From Nitratireductor alexandrii (GTDB lineage: Bacteria; Pseudomonadota; Alphaproteobacteria; Rhizobiales; Rhizobiaceae), in assembly GCF_004000215.1 (NCBI RefSeq), contig NZ_RBVY01000003.1:354970-418969 (forward strand): a stretch of 64,000 nucleotides of DNA, given 5' to 3'. The stretch's first letter is position 1; each line of letters starts with the position of its first letter. The notes beneath the pieces are model-generated. The model made no database searches. It was not told the origin of the DNA and saw only the letters and a program-made list of their open reading frames with translations. A program made the position numbers and the translations under genes. Below are positions 27,658 to 36,362 of this stretch, piece after piece.

Positions 27658-28832
27658 GACGGTCCGCCGCGCGCGAATTCGGCCTTTCTGGCCAAGCCCG
27701 CCATCAGCACGACGAGCACCAGCAGTCCCGACAGCACCGCAAAGATCGGCGCAAATCCGGTGTGCTCGCCGATGAAGCCGATCAACGACGGCGCCACCAG
27801 CAGCCCGGCATATCCCATGCTCGTCACCGTGCTCAGCCCGGCGCCGGCGGAGATGTCGTCCTGATTGCCGGCGGCGGAAAAGGCGATCGGCACCATATTG
27901 GCGATACCCAGTCCGGACAGGGCAAAGGCGACGATCGCCAGCGCGGGATCGGGCGACCAGGCCGCCACCATCATGCCGGCGGCGGCGACCAGGCCGGAAA
28001 CCCGCAAGGTCGTCACCGCGCCGAGCCGGTCGCGCACCGCATCGCCGGCAAAGCGCATCAGCGCCATCGTTCCCGAGAAACCGGCAAAGGCGAGCCCGGC
28101 CGTGGCAAGGTCCGCGCCGCGTTCCTGGCGCAGATAAAGCGCGGCCCAGTCGAGCACCGCGCCCTCCGGCACCATGGAAAACAGCGCGATCACCCCGACC
28201 AGGTAGACCAGCGGGTTGCGCGGCAATGAAAAGCGCCGGCCGGGCGCCGCGGCCGGCACGGGTTCGCCCGACAGATGGCGGGTCGCCAGCACCGTTGCCA
28301 AAAGCGCGATCGCAGTCACGGCGAGGCCGTGGCCCACGGCGCCGAGCGCCACGATGGCGAAACCGCCGAGCCCGCCGCCGACAAAGCCGCCGAGGCTCCA
28401 AAATCCGTGCGAGGACGACATGATGGCGCGCCCGAGCCGGCGTTCCACCCCCACCGCGTTGGCGTTCATCGACACGTCCGTGCCGCCGATCAGCCCGCCG
28501 AACACCACCAGCGCCAGCGCCACGCTGGCAATTCCGGGCGCCAGTACCACACCTAACAGGCCGAACGAACAGGCAAGCGCCAGCACGCGCACCACCGGCG
28601 CCGAGCCGTGCCGGGCGATCAGGTAGCCGGCCGTGGGCATGGCGATCAGCGCGCCGGCGCCGAAGCCCAGGATCAGGAGGCCGAGCGTGAATTCGCTGAT
28701 CTGCAGGCGGTCGAGCGTGACCGGGATCTGCGGCGCCCAGGATCCCACCAGAAACCCGTTGACAAGAAAGATCGCGGCGACGGCCCAGCGCCCGCGCTTC
28801 AGCTCCGTGGATGACGTTCCGGTTGCCGGCAC
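27642..28832 (-). CDS. MFS transporter, YbjJ/fucose-permease-like
   Basis: A 396-residue twelve-helix major facilitator protein. The N-terminal half begins RGRWAVAAIFLVNGFLVGSW and includes the GYLIARHGSAPVVR loop between helices 2 and 3. The MSMNANAVGVERR-like stretch (VSMNANAVGVERRLGRAIM) is typical of YbjJ-like sugar or unknown-substrate permeases. Translation starts at GTG 28832 after AGGAGG; the open frame extends far upstream but without family similarity. A LacI-type operator sits about 30 bp upstream. It overlaps the LysR gene end by 16 bp and lies 112 bp after argG. Confidence 0.88.
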   Translation of the reverse strand: MPATGTSSTELKRGRWAVAAIFLVNGFLVGSWAPQIPVTLDRLQISEFTLGLLILGFGAGALIAMPTAGYLIARHGSAPVVRVLALACSFGLLGVVLAPGIASVALALVVFGGLIGGTDVSMNANAVGVERRLGRAIMSSSHGFWSLGGFVGGGLGGFAIVALGAVGHGLAVTAIALLATVLATRHLSGEPVPAAAPGRRFSLPRNPLVYLVGVIALFSMVPEGAVLDWAALYLRQERGADLATAGLAFAGFSGTMALMRFAGDAVRDRLGAVTTLRVSGLVAAAGMMVAAWSPDPALAIVAFALSGLGIANMVPIAFSAAGNQDDISAGAGLSTVTSMGYAGLLVAPSLIGFIGEHTGFAPIFAVLSGLLVLVVLMAGLARKAEFARGGPSHSAA

Positions 28833-28861
28833 CGCCAGGCCTCCTGTTGCGCGATGTCTTC

Positions 28862-28873
28862 TAAATCGATTTA
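28862..28873. promoter_or_regulatory. LacI-family-type operator upstream of the MFS gene
   Basis: TAAATCGATTTA is a perfect 12-bp palindrome with the central CG usual for LacI-family operators, 30 bp upstream of the GTG start of the MFS gene. No LacI-type regulator is encoded in the window, so any regulator acts from elsewhere. Confidence 0.5.
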
Positions 28874-28944
28874 AAAAAACGTCAACCGACACGGCCCGCC
28901 AATGGTTGCGCCAGACCCGGCCAGGGCGGCGCGCGCGCTTTGCG

Positions 28945-30168
28945 TTACCGTTGCCGGTCGCGCGCCGCCAGCGTGCGCAAACGCAGCGCGTTGAGGCGGA
29001 TGAAGCCTTCGGCGTCCTTCTGGTCGTAGGCGCCGCGGTCGTCCTCGAACGTGACCAGCGCGTCCGAATAGAGCGATTTCGGCGAGCGCCGGCCGGTGAC
29101 GATGACATTGCCCTTGTAGAGCTTCAGCCGCACCTCGCCCTCGACGTCTTCCTGGCTCTTGTCGATCAGCGCCTGCAGCATCTCGCGCTCCGGCGAGAAC
29201 CAGAAACCGTTATAGATCAGCTCGGCGTAGCGCGGCATCAACTCGTCCTTCAGATGCGCCGCGTCACGGTCGAGCGTCAGCGATTCCATCGCCCGGTGCG
29301 CCGCAAGCAGGATCGTGCCGCCCGGCGTTTCGTAGACGCCGCGCGACTTCATGCCGACGAAGCGGTTTTCCACCAGGTCGATGCGGCCGATGCCGTTGTC
29401 GCGGCCGAGATCGTTGAGCGCCGTCAGGATGGCGGCCGGCGACATCGCCTTGCCGTCGATGGCGACGGCGTCGCCCTTGACGAAGGAAATCGTGATCTCG
29501 GTTGCCGTGTCGGGCGCCTCCATCGGCGAGATGGTGCGCTGATAGACATATTCGGGCGCCTCCGACCACGGGTCTTCCAGCACCTTGCCCTCCGAGGAGG
29601 AGTGCAGAAGATTGGCGTCGACCGAGAACGGCGCCTCGCCCTGCTTGTCCTTGGCGATCGGGATCTGGTGGGCCTGGGCGAAATCCAGCAGCGCCGTGCG
29701 CGACTTGAACTCCCAGTCGCGCCACGGCGCGATCACCTTGATGTCGGGATTGAGCGCGTAGGCCGACAACTCGAAGCGCACCTGATCGTTGCCCTTGCCG
29801 GTCGCGCCATGCGCGACCGCGTCCGCGCCGGTCTCCTCGGCGATCTCGACCAGCCGCTTGGAGATCAGCGGCCTGGCGATCGAGGTGCCGAGCAGATAGA
29901 CGCCCTCGTAGAGCGCGTTGGCCCGGAACATCGGAAAGACGAAATCCGAAACGAACTCTTCGCGCAGGTCCTCGACATAGATCTGCCGGATACCCAGCAT
30001 CTCGGCCTTCTGGCGCGCAGGCTCCAATTCGCCGCCCTGGCCGAGATCGGCCGTGAAGGTCACCACCTCGGCGCCGAGCTCGGTCTGCAGCCACTTCAGG
30101 ATGATGGAGGTATCGAGACCGCCGGAATAGGCGAGCACGACCTTCTTGACGTCGTTCCACTTGCTCAT
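28945..30168 (-). CDS. argG: argininosuccinate synthase
   Basis: A 407-residue cytosolic enzyme joining citrulline and aspartate with ATP in arginine synthesis. The N-type ATP pyrophosphatase P-loop is at residues 13-20 (AYSGGLDTS region). Other family blocks are [14 protein letters not shown], the citrulline/aspartate-binding RKGxx-type segment, and [20 protein letters not shown]. The start [17 protein letters not shown] at 30168 is the normal N-terminus. It is monocistronic or leads into the MFS gene 112 bp downstream. argG near rlmN is common in rhizobia; here a TRAP cluster lies between them. Confidence 0.97.
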   Translation of the reverse strand: MSKWNDVKKVVLAYSGGLDTSIILKWLQTELGAEVVTFTADLGQGGELEPARQKAEMLGIRQIYVEDLREEFVSDFVFPMFRANALYEGVYLLGTSIARPLISKRLVEIAEETGADAVAHGATGKGNDQVRFELSAYALNPDIKVIAPWRDWEFKSRTALLDFAQAHQIPIAKDKQGEAPFSVDANLLHSSSEGKVLEDPWSEAPEYVYQRTISPMEAPDTATEITISFVKGDAVAIDGKAMSPAAILTALNDLGRDNGIGRIDLVENRFVGMKSRGVYETPGGTILLAAHRAMESLTLDRDAAHLKDELMPRYAELIYNGFWFSPEREMLQALIDKSQEDVEGEVRLKLYKGNVIVTGRRSPKSLYSDALVTFEDDRGAYDQKDAEGFIRLNALRLRTLAARDRQR

Positions 30169-30389
30169 GGGATATCTCGTCTTTCGATTTGCCGGCGCCG
30201 GGCGCGCCCTTGAAGTCGCTGCCCTTTTATCAGGAAAGCACGGCCGGGCAAGGCTGTCGCCGCGCCTCCGATCGACGTCTCGGGCGCGTCGAAAAGGCCG
30301 GCTCGACCGCTTGCCGCGGCCCGGTTTGCGCCCCTTTCGCGATCGGCTAATCTGCCGGGGGGCTCGAATCGGGAAGCGGGGACGAAACC

Positions 30390-31307
30390 TTGCCATCACG
30401 TCACACGCACGCCACGCGGCGCGGCCGTATTGGCGGCCTTGCGGCCTCCGGTGCCGCGCTTTTCGCCCTGTTGGCACTCGCCGGCCCGGTATCGGCCGCC
30501 GAACGCTGGACGGTCGCGCCTTTCGGCGCCATCGCATACGCCCCGCCGCCGGTCGCCGCCCGCGGCGTCGAGGCCGTGCAGCTCGACTGCCGCGAACAGC
30601 GCTGGACGCTGCTCCTGCGCGTCGCCGCCGACACCGACGCCCAGGCCCTGCCCGACACCGCCCGGTTGCGGATCGACCGGTCCGATTTCGAACTTGAACG
30701 CGTCTCCAGCGGGAGAGGCGTGGCGCTGAAGGTGCCGCGCGAATTGCTCGATCCGCTGAAGAGCGGCGGCGAAATGTCGGTTGAACTCGCAGAAGGCGCG
30801 GCCGCCGTGCGGGCGCGCCTGTCGCTGCGCGGCTCGCGCAAGGCCATCGAAGCGGTCGCGCCGAAATGCTCGCCGCGCGACATGTCCGCCTACGAGGCGA
30901 TCGCGCTCGAAGAGATCGGCGAGGCCGTCGACACCGCGACAAAGCTGCTTGCCGACGAGATCGCGCGTTTCCGCGCCGCCGCCGGCTTTGCCCCCCAGGT
31001 CAAGGCGCGGCGCGTCGATCTCGATGCGCAGCGCGCGCTTTTGATCGCCAGCCTGTGTGGGGCGAGTTCCTATTTCGGCGATACCGGCTGCAACGTCACC
31101 GTTCACGCCCGCCTGAACGCCGCGGCCGACTGGCACGAGGTGTTCAACAGCGAGGGCATGGCGCTGCATTGGGATCCGGGCGCGGCAACCGACGGCTGGC
31201 CCGACCTGGTGGCGCTGCCGCCGGGCGAGGACGACGAATTCGTCTGGTTCTGGGACGGCGGCGGTTATTCGTTGCGCGTTCCCGCCAGCCAGTCCGCGCG
31301 CGACTGA
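30390..31307 (+). CDS. hypothetical exported protein
   Basis: A 305-residue protein that I do not recognise. A basic N-terminus followed by [22 protein letters not shown] (about residues 17-38) looks like a signal peptide with cleavage near AAE. The mature part mixes strands and helices, contains four or five cysteines ([28 protein letters not shown]) that could form disulfides, and ends in an acidic-aromatic stretch ([11 protein letters not shown]). Translation appears to start at TTG 30390, since no ATG or GTG precedes the signal. It is divergent from argG and convergent with the TRAP operon. Confidence 0.6.
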   Translation: MPSRHTHATRRGRIGGLAASGAALFALLALAGPVSAAERWTVAPFGAIAYAPPPVAARGVEAVQLDCREQRWTLLLRVAADTDAQALPDTARLRIDRSDFELERVSSGRGVALKVPRELLDPLKSGGEMSVELAEGAAAVRARLSLRGSRKAIEAVAPKCSPRDMSAYEAIALEEIGEAVDTATKLLADEIARFRAAAGFAPQVKARRVDLDAQRALLIASLCGASSYFGDTGCNVTVHARLNAAADWHEVFNSEGMALHWDPGAATDGWPDLVALPPGEDDEFVWFWDGGGYSLRVPASQSARD

Positions 31308-31320
31308 CCAGCGCCCTGTC

Positions 31321-31488
31321 CTATCGGTTGCCGCGAAACAGCGAGCGCCACATGTCGTAACCGGCCAGCCCGAGGCCGATCAGACAGGCGACGTAGAGGT
31401 CGACCCGATGGACCTTGACGGCGATGATGCCGAGAAACCCGGCCAGAAGCGCAAAGGCCAGTAGGGCGAACAGGCGGTCAACGAGCAT
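31321..31488 (-). CDS. small two-helix membrane protein at the end of the TRAP operon
   Basis: A 55-residue protein with two hydrophobic helices (LFALLAFALLAGFLGIIAVK and VACLIGLGLAGYDMW) separated by a short polar turn, ending in RSLFRGNR. GGAGAGG lies eight bases before ATG 31488. It starts 45 bp after the large TRAP permease gene on the same strand, with no terminator visible between, so it is probably the last gene of that operon. I know no function. It may be a small accessory of the transporter or an independent membrane peptide. Confidence 0.6.
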   Translation of the reverse strand: MLVDRLFALLAFALLAGFLGIIAVKVHRVDLYVACLIGLGLAGYDMWRSLFRGNR

Positions 31489-31533
31489 GGTGGGACCTCT
31501 CCGAAATGCGGTCGATCGCGTGCCTGACCATCA

Positions 31534-32886
31534 TCACCGCCCGTAGAACAGCTTCGGCAGCGCGTGCACGATGTCGGGCAGCACGTAAAGCACGACCATG
31601 GTGATGAACACCATGAAGACATAGGGCAGCGAGCCGGCGAAGATCTGCGTCAGGCGCACATGCGGCGGCGCGATCCCCTTGAGATAATAGGCCGACATCG
31701 CCATTGGCGGCGTCAGGAAGGACGTCTGCAGGTTCAGCGCGATCAGAATGCCGAAAAACAGCGGATCGATGTCGAAAAGCGGCAGCAAGGGCAGGAAGAT
31801 CGGCACGAAGATGATGATGATTTCCGACCATTCCAGCGGCCAGCCGAGCAGGAAGATGATGATCTGAGCCAGGATCAGGAACTGCAGCGGCGTCAGATCC
31901 ATGCCGACCACGAATTCGCGCACGACCTGCTCGCCGCCGAGATAGGAAAACACCGAGGCGAACGTCCACGAGCCGACGAACAGCCAGCACACCATGGCGG
32001 TCGTGCGCACCGTCAGATAGACCGACTCGCGCAACCTGTCCCAGGTCAGCGCGCGATAGGCGGCGGCCAGCACGAGCCCGCCGATCGCCCCGATCGCCGC
32101 CGCCTCCGAGGGTGTGGCCAGACCGAACAGGATCGCGCCGAGCACCGACAGGATGAGGATCGCCAGCGGAAAGAACGACGTCAGCAACATCACTATCAGC
32201 CGCGCCGTCGGTATCGGGTCGTCGGATTTGTCCGGGCGCGGAGCGAGCGAAGGCTGCAGCGTGGCACGACCGACGATGTAGATCAGATACATGCCGGCCA
32301 GCAGGAAACCCGGCAGCAGCGCCCCGGCATAAAGCCGTACGATCGACACGCCCGAAGCCGCGGCATAGACGATCAGCATGATCGAGGGCGGGATCAGGAT
32401 GCCCAGCGTCCCGCCGGCGCAGATCACGCCCGACGCGAAACGCTCGTCGTAGCGCGCCCTGAGCATGGCCGGAAAGGCAAGCAGCCCCATCAGCGTCACG
32501 ACGGCGCCGACAATGCCGGTGGCGGTGGCGAACAGCGCGCAGGTGATCAGCGCCGCGACCGCCATCGACCCTGGCAACCGGCGGCTCGCCACGCTCAGCG
32601 TCTCGAACAGCCGATCGACGATATTGGCCCGCTCGACGATGTAGCCCATGAACAAAAATAGCGGGATCGCGGTCAGCACGTCGTTGGCCATCACCGAATA
32701 GGTCTGGTTGACGAACAGATCGAAGATGCGATTGTCGAACAGGGTGCGCATGCGCTCCGCGTCGAAATAGGCGTAATAGCCGAAGCCGATACCCATCGCC
32801 ATCAGGGTGAAGGCGATCGGGAAGCCGAGCATGATGACGAAAATGAACAGGCCCAGCATCAGGATCGCGATTTGCGGATCGGTCAT
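31534..32886 (-). CDS. dctM: TRAP transporter large permease (DctM)
   Basis: A 450-residue inner-membrane subunit of a tripartite ATP-independent periplasmic transporter. It has about twelve hydrophobic helices and the typical start MTDPQIAILMLGLFIFVIML. Family blocks include the GGTLGILIPPSIMLIVYAA segment near residue 155 and the C-terminal LNLQTSFLTPPMAMSAYYL. The start overlaps the dctQ stop by 4 bp (ATGA), so the two are translationally coupled. Size and features fit the mannitol/chloroaromatic/2-oxoacid branch of TRAP systems. Confidence 0.93.
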   Translation of the reverse strand: MTDPQIAILMLGLFIFVIMLGFPIAFTLMAMGIGFGYYAYFDAERMRTLFDNRIFDLFVNQTYSVMANDVLTAIPLFLFMGYIVERANIVDRLFETLSVASRRLPGSMAVAALITCALFATATGIVGAVVTLMGLLAFPAMLRARYDERFASGVICAGGTLGILIPPSIMLIVYAAASGVSIVRLYAGALLPGFLLAGMYLIYIVGRATLQPSLAPRPDKSDDPIPTARLIVMLLTSFFPLAILILSVLGAILFGLATPSEAAAIGAIGGLVLAAAYRALTWDRLRESVYLTVRTTAMVCWLFVGSWTFASVFSYLGGEQVVREFVVGMDLTPLQFLILAQIIIFLLGWPLEWSEIIIIFVPIFLPLLPLFDIDPLFFGILIALNLQTSFLTPPMAMSAYYLKGIAPPHVRLTQIFAGSLPYVFMVFITMVVLYVLPDIVHALPKLFYGR

Positions 32887-33503
32887 GGACGCCTTTCCTT
32901 CGGGGTGACGATGTCGATCGCTTCGGAGCCGTGCGCCAGCACCGAACGGCCGGCCTTCTGCAGCCTCGTCTCGAGCTCCTCGACGTCTTCTTCGGGAAGC
33001 GGCCACGCGCCGGTGCGGATCGTGAGCACGCAACGGAAAACCTGGGCCACGCCCTGGAAGACCAGCAGGATGCCGGCGGCGATGATCACCGATTTGAACT
33101 GGAAGATCGGCACGTTGGCCGGGCTCATGCTGGAGACTTCGAAATAGCGCCAGGAGCGTCCGGCGTATTTCCAGCCGGAAATGACCAGCGCCAGCACGCC
33201 GGGAAAGAAAAACAGCAAATACAGGATGAGCTCGACCTTGGCCTGCGTCGCCGGCTTCCAGAGCCGGTAGACGAAGTCGCCGCGCACATGACCGTCGCGG
33301 GACAAGGTATAGGCGCCCGCCATCATGAACATCGTCCCGTACATCATGTAGGACAGGTCGAACGCCCACGGCGTCGGCGCGTTGAGCGCGTAACGCACGA
33401 AAACCTCGTAACCGACCCCCAGGGTCATCACGAGCACGCACCACGCGAACACCTTGCCGAACCAGGCCGACAATTTGTCGGCAAACCTTATATAGCTTCG
33501 CAT
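32883..33503 (-). CDS. dctQ: TRAP transporter small permease (DctQ)
   Basis: A 206-residue protein with four predicted membrane helices (first about 12-35, last about 145-168). It is larger than classical DctQ, as in the mannitol/chloroaromatic-type TRAP branch. The segment GVGYEVFVRYALNAPTPWAFDLSYMM is the usual DctQ core between helices 1 and 2. ATG 33503 is chosen because of the AAGGG stretch upstream; ATG 33521 is possible. It overlaps dctM by 4 bp and lies 217 bp downstream of dctP. Confidence 0.88.
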   Translation of the reverse strand: MRSYIRFADKLSAWFGKVFAWCVLVMTLGVGYEVFVRYALNAPTPWAFDLSYMMYGTMFMMAGAYTLSRDGHVRGDFVYRLWKPATQAKVELILYLLFFFPGVLALVISGWKYAGRSWRYFEVSSMSPANVPIFQFKSVIIAAGILLVFQGVAQVFRCVLTIRTGAWPLPEEDVEELETRLQKAGRSVLAHGSEAIDIVTPKERRP

Positions 33504-33720
33504 CACCCTTTGCCCCCGCATTGTCTCGACCAGGCTCAACCGCAAGCCGTGAACAGGGGACGCGGCCGCCTATCGGCCGCATCCCGCCACGCCAGGGCCG
33601 GTCGTCGTCCGGAGTGCGCGCGGCGCACGGCGGGTCTCGGGTCCGAAACCCGCCGCTTGCGACTATACCACGCCTCCGGAGCCGGACGCAGATCGGCCCT
33701 GGCTGGGCCCTGCGAGACGA

Positions 33721-34845
33721 TCAGAGCTTGCCCGGATAATAGTGCTGATAGGCCAGACGGTAGTCCGGTGCGTTCTGCAGGCTGTAGAACACCACCCGCT
33801 CGCACCATTCCTTCTGGCTTTCCACCACCTTGGCGAAGAACGGATCCTCCATCAGCGGCGGCAGGATCTCGTCCCACGCGTCGAGCTGGGTCTTCAGGAC
33901 ATCGTCGGGCGTGCGCTTGACGTTGACGCCGGCCTCCGTCTGCAGCTTTTCCAGATCGGCCGAATATTGATGGAGCGCCAGCGCCGTATTGGCCAGATGC
34001 ACGGCCTCCACGCCGTATTTCAGGATCGCCTGCAGATCGGGCGGCAGGCTTTCATACTTGTCCTTGTTGAAGATGAACTCGAACGATTCGGAGGCTTGGT
34101 GATAGGAGGCCAGCATGTAGTTCTTGGCCACGTCCTGCGCCCCGAAGCGGCTGTCGGAGGTCGGGTTGTTGAACTCGAACGCATCGATCACGCCCCGCTC
34201 CATCGCCGGCACGATCTCGCCGCCGGGAAGCTGTGCCACCGCCGCTCCCATCGCCTGGAACAGGTCGGCCGCCAGGCCGACCGTGCGGTATTTCAGGCCT
34301 GCGACCTGGTCGGCGCTGGTGATTTCGTCCTTGAACCATCCGAAGGGCTGCGCCGGCATGCCGAAGGCGAAGAAGCCGACGATGTTCAGGCCCAGAACGT
34401 CCTGGGTCAGTTCGCGGTAAAGCTCGTTGCCACCGCCGTGATACATCCACGCGATCATCTCGGTCGCATTGGCGCCGAAGACGGGGCCGGTGCCGAAGAG
34501 CGACGCGGCCTTGTTCTTGCCGTACCAGTAGACCGGAACCGTGTGCGCGGCATCGATGATGCCGTCGTGACAGGCATCCTGCACCTGGAAGGCGCCGACG
34601 ACGGCGCCGGCCGGCAACAGGTCGATTTTCAGCCGACCGCCGGCCATCTCCTCGACGCGTTCGACATATTGCTGCGCCATTTCCTGGAAGACGTCCGAGG
34701 ACGGCCAGGACGATTGCATTTTCAACGTGATCGGGGCCTGCGCGAGAACCGCCGGCGTCGCCAGCGTGGTCGTCGCCACCGCGCCGGCCCCGGCGATCGA
34801 GCTGTTTTTCAGAAAGTGTCGCCGCGAAATTTTATCGGTCGTCAT
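33721..34845 (-). CDS. dctP: TRAP transporter substrate-binding protein (DctP, TakP-like)
   Basis: A 374-residue periplasmic binding protein. A Tat-type signal is present (SRRHFLKNSSIAGAGAVA, about 7-24), with likely cleavage after LAQA. The mature protein shows the TakP/mannitol-chloroaromatic family blocks: MQSSWPSSD near the start, VQDACHDGIIDAAH and the ligand-region GLKYRTVGLAADLFQAMG. TakP of Rhodobacter binds 2-oxoacids such as pyruvate; that ligand is a reasonable but unproven guess. GGGAGG lies 5 bases before ATG 34845. An AT-rich regulatory region lies upstream. Confidence 0.9.
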   Translation of the reverse strand: MTTDKISRRHFLKNSSIAGAGAVATTTLATPAVLAQAPITLKMQSSWPSSDVFQEMAQQYVERVEEMAGGRLKIDLLPAGAVVGAFQVQDACHDGIIDAAHTVPVYWYGKNKAASLFGTGPVFGANATEMIAWMYHGGGNELYRELTQDVLGLNIVGFFAFGMPAQPFGWFKDEITSADQVAGLKYRTVGLAADLFQAMGAAVAQLPGGEIVPAMERGVIDAFEFNNPTSDSRFGAQDVAKNYMLASYHQASESFEFIFNKDKYESLPPDLQAILKYGVEAVHLANTALALHQYSADLEKLQTEAGVNVKRTPDDVLKTQLDAWDEILPPLMEDPFFAKVVESQKEWCERVVFYSLQNAPDYRLAYQHYYPGKL

Positions 34846-35275
34846 TTTTTCCTCCCTGATATGCATATCGCGTGTTTCAGCACATCAAGAATAATCTATA
34901 CGAACATTTGTGCAATCCGGTGATTGGCAAGGATTTTGCTGCAGTCGCTTCTAATACGAAAGTTTTATTTCTCATATTGTTCGCAATCAAACCATAAATT
35001 CTATATTGAATTTATATCTTTTGCATTCTTGATCATATTTGCACTGCAGCAAAATTTGTTATTTTGGGAATATTACTTAGAATCAAACACTTGTATCTGA
35101 ATGATCCGGCACGGCTCGAATTTCTGCGAAGCGTCATCGGCAAACGCTGCCAGCTTGGACCTTCGCCTTGGCGTGCAGTCTGGCGGGAATGGCTCGGCGG
35201 CGAGCTTTTCGCAGTGTCGTCGATGCTGTAAAGCGAAGCCTCGACACTGCAACAATGGTCCGGTGCCAGGTTCCC
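34846..35275. promoter_or_regulatory. AT-rich control region upstream of the TRAP operon and lysE-type gene
   Basis: This 430-bp spacer is much more AT-rich than the rest of the window, above all 34900-35100. It holds the perfect palindrome GATATGCATATC (34858-34869), a half-site TTTGTGCAAT (34907-34916) matching half of the bdhA palindrome, and the two arms of an inverted repeat at 34933-34945 and 35043-35055. No coding frame here looks convincing. The composition suggests a curved or strongly regulated promoter region, or DNA acquired with the TRAP genes. Confidence 0.6.
34933..35055. repeat. 13-bp inverted repeat with 97-bp spacer; right arm inside TTTGC-N6-GCAAA
   Basis: ATTTTGCTGCAGT (34933-34945) and its exact reverse complement ACTGCAGCAAAAT (35043-35055) flank 97 bp of AT-rich DNA. 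The right arm lies within the dyad ATTTGCACTGCAGCAAAAT (35037-35055), which contains the core TGC-ACT-GCA. The first 15 bases of that dyad recur exactly at 63583-63597, upstream of pyc. Paired distant sites suit a looping regulator. PhaR is the suggested factor, by inference. Confidence 0.5.
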
Positions 35276-35914
35276 ATGTTCGTACCCGAATTTTCAGTCC
35301 TTTTGCAGTTCGCCGTCGCGACCTTCATCATCGCCATCACGCCGGGCCCCGACATGACCCTGTTCGTGGGACGCGCCCTGTCGGAAGGGCGCGCGGCGGG
35401 GCTTGCCTGCATGGTGGGCGCCATGACCGGTATCGTCATCCACACCTGCATGGTGGCGCTTGGGCTCTCGGCGCTGATCGTCGCCTCGCCGCAGGCTTTT
35501 CTAGCGCTGAAAATCGCCGGCGCCGGCTATCTGGTCTGGCTTGCCTGGCAGGCGATCCGAAACGGCTCGGCCTTTTCGCCGGAAACCCGCGCCGGCAAAT
35601 CGCGGTCGCTTTACCGCAACTGGGCGACGGGGCTGGGGATCAACCTGCTCAATCCGAAGATCATTTTGTTCTTCATGACCTTCCTGCCGCAGTTCGTCTC
35701 GGTTTCCGACCCGCACGCGTCGGGGAAGTTGTTCTTTCTCGGCCTGCTGTTCATCCCGCTCTCTTTGCCGCTGACCATCCCGATGGTGCTCGCGGCGGAC
35801 GGTTTTGCCGGGCTCTTGAAGAAAAGTCCGCGGGTGACGCGCCTGATCGACTATCTGTTCGCGGGCGTGTTTTCCGCCTTCGCGATCAAGATCCTGACCG
35901 CTCAGGCGCGTTGA
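35276..35914 (+). CDS. LysE/RhtB family translocator
   Basis: A 212-residue exporter with about six membrane helices. The family signature is clear: FAVATFIIAITPGPDMTLFVGRAL near the N-terminus, then LKIAGAGYLVWLAWQAIR, then GLGINLLNPKIILFFMTFLPQFV. Such proteins export amino acids or homoserine lactone-like compounds; the substrate is unknown. ATG 35276 (MFVPEFSVLLQF) is the family-like start; an ATG at 35255 is possible. The 3' end overlaps the convergent membrane-protein gene by 29 bp. Confidence 0.9.
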   Translation: MFVPEFSVLLQFAVATFIIAITPGPDMTLFVGRALSEGRAAGLACMVGAMTGIVIHTCMVALGLSALIVASPQAFLALKIAGAGYLVWLAWQAIRNGSAFSPETRAGKSRSLYRNWATGLGINLLNPKIILFFMTFLPQFVSVSDPHASGKLFFLGLLFIPLSLPLTIPMVLAADGFAGLLKKSPRVTRLIDYLFAGVFSAFAIKILTAQAR

Positions 35915-36362
35915 GTTCGGCCCGGTCGCGCCAGCGTCCGGCGCTGCGGCCGCAAACGGCCCAATAGACGAGGCCGCCCACGATGCCGGCCCCCAGCAGC
36001 GGCAGGATCGGCCTATCGGCCGGCGACGCCGCCGCGCCTTGGCCGACGCCGTAGAGCAGGGCGGCGACCGCGGCCGCGATCGCCCCGCCGCAGACGGCAT
36101 AGTAGAGCCATTCCCGTCTGCGCGAGAATTCGCCGAACAAGATCGCGGCAATCGACGGAATGAAGGCGTAGTAGGAAACCAAGAGCGCCACGAACAGCGT
36201 CGAAACCATCCAGGCACCGAGACCGTCGGGGCCCGATCCCAATTCGGCCTGGGCCCTGCCAAGCAGGATGGCGTGCAGAAACCCGCTCGCCGCCAGCGCG
36301 GCGGCCGCATATCCGACGATGATGATTGCGAAGCGGACCAGAAGAACGAGAAGCTGGGTCAA
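35886..36362 (-). CDS. hypothetical membrane protein coupled to rlmN
   Basis: A 158-residue protein with about four hydrophobic helices: the N-terminal [21 protein letters not shown], then [21 protein letters not shown], then two more before a polar C-terminus. No family is recognised. The likely start is TTG 36362, overlapping the rlmN stop codon as TTGA; no ATG or GTG precedes the first helix. It overlaps the convergent lysE-type gene by 29 bp at the 3' end. Expression probably depends on rlmN translation. Confidence 0.6.
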   Translation of the reverse strand: MTQLLVLLVRFAIIIVGYAAAALAASGFLHAILLGRAQAELGSGPDGLGAWMVSTLFVALLVSYYAFIPSIAAILFGEFSRRREWLYYAVCGGAIAAAVAALLYGVGQGAAASPADRPILPLLGAGIVGGLVYWAVCGRSAGRWRDRAELNAPERSGS

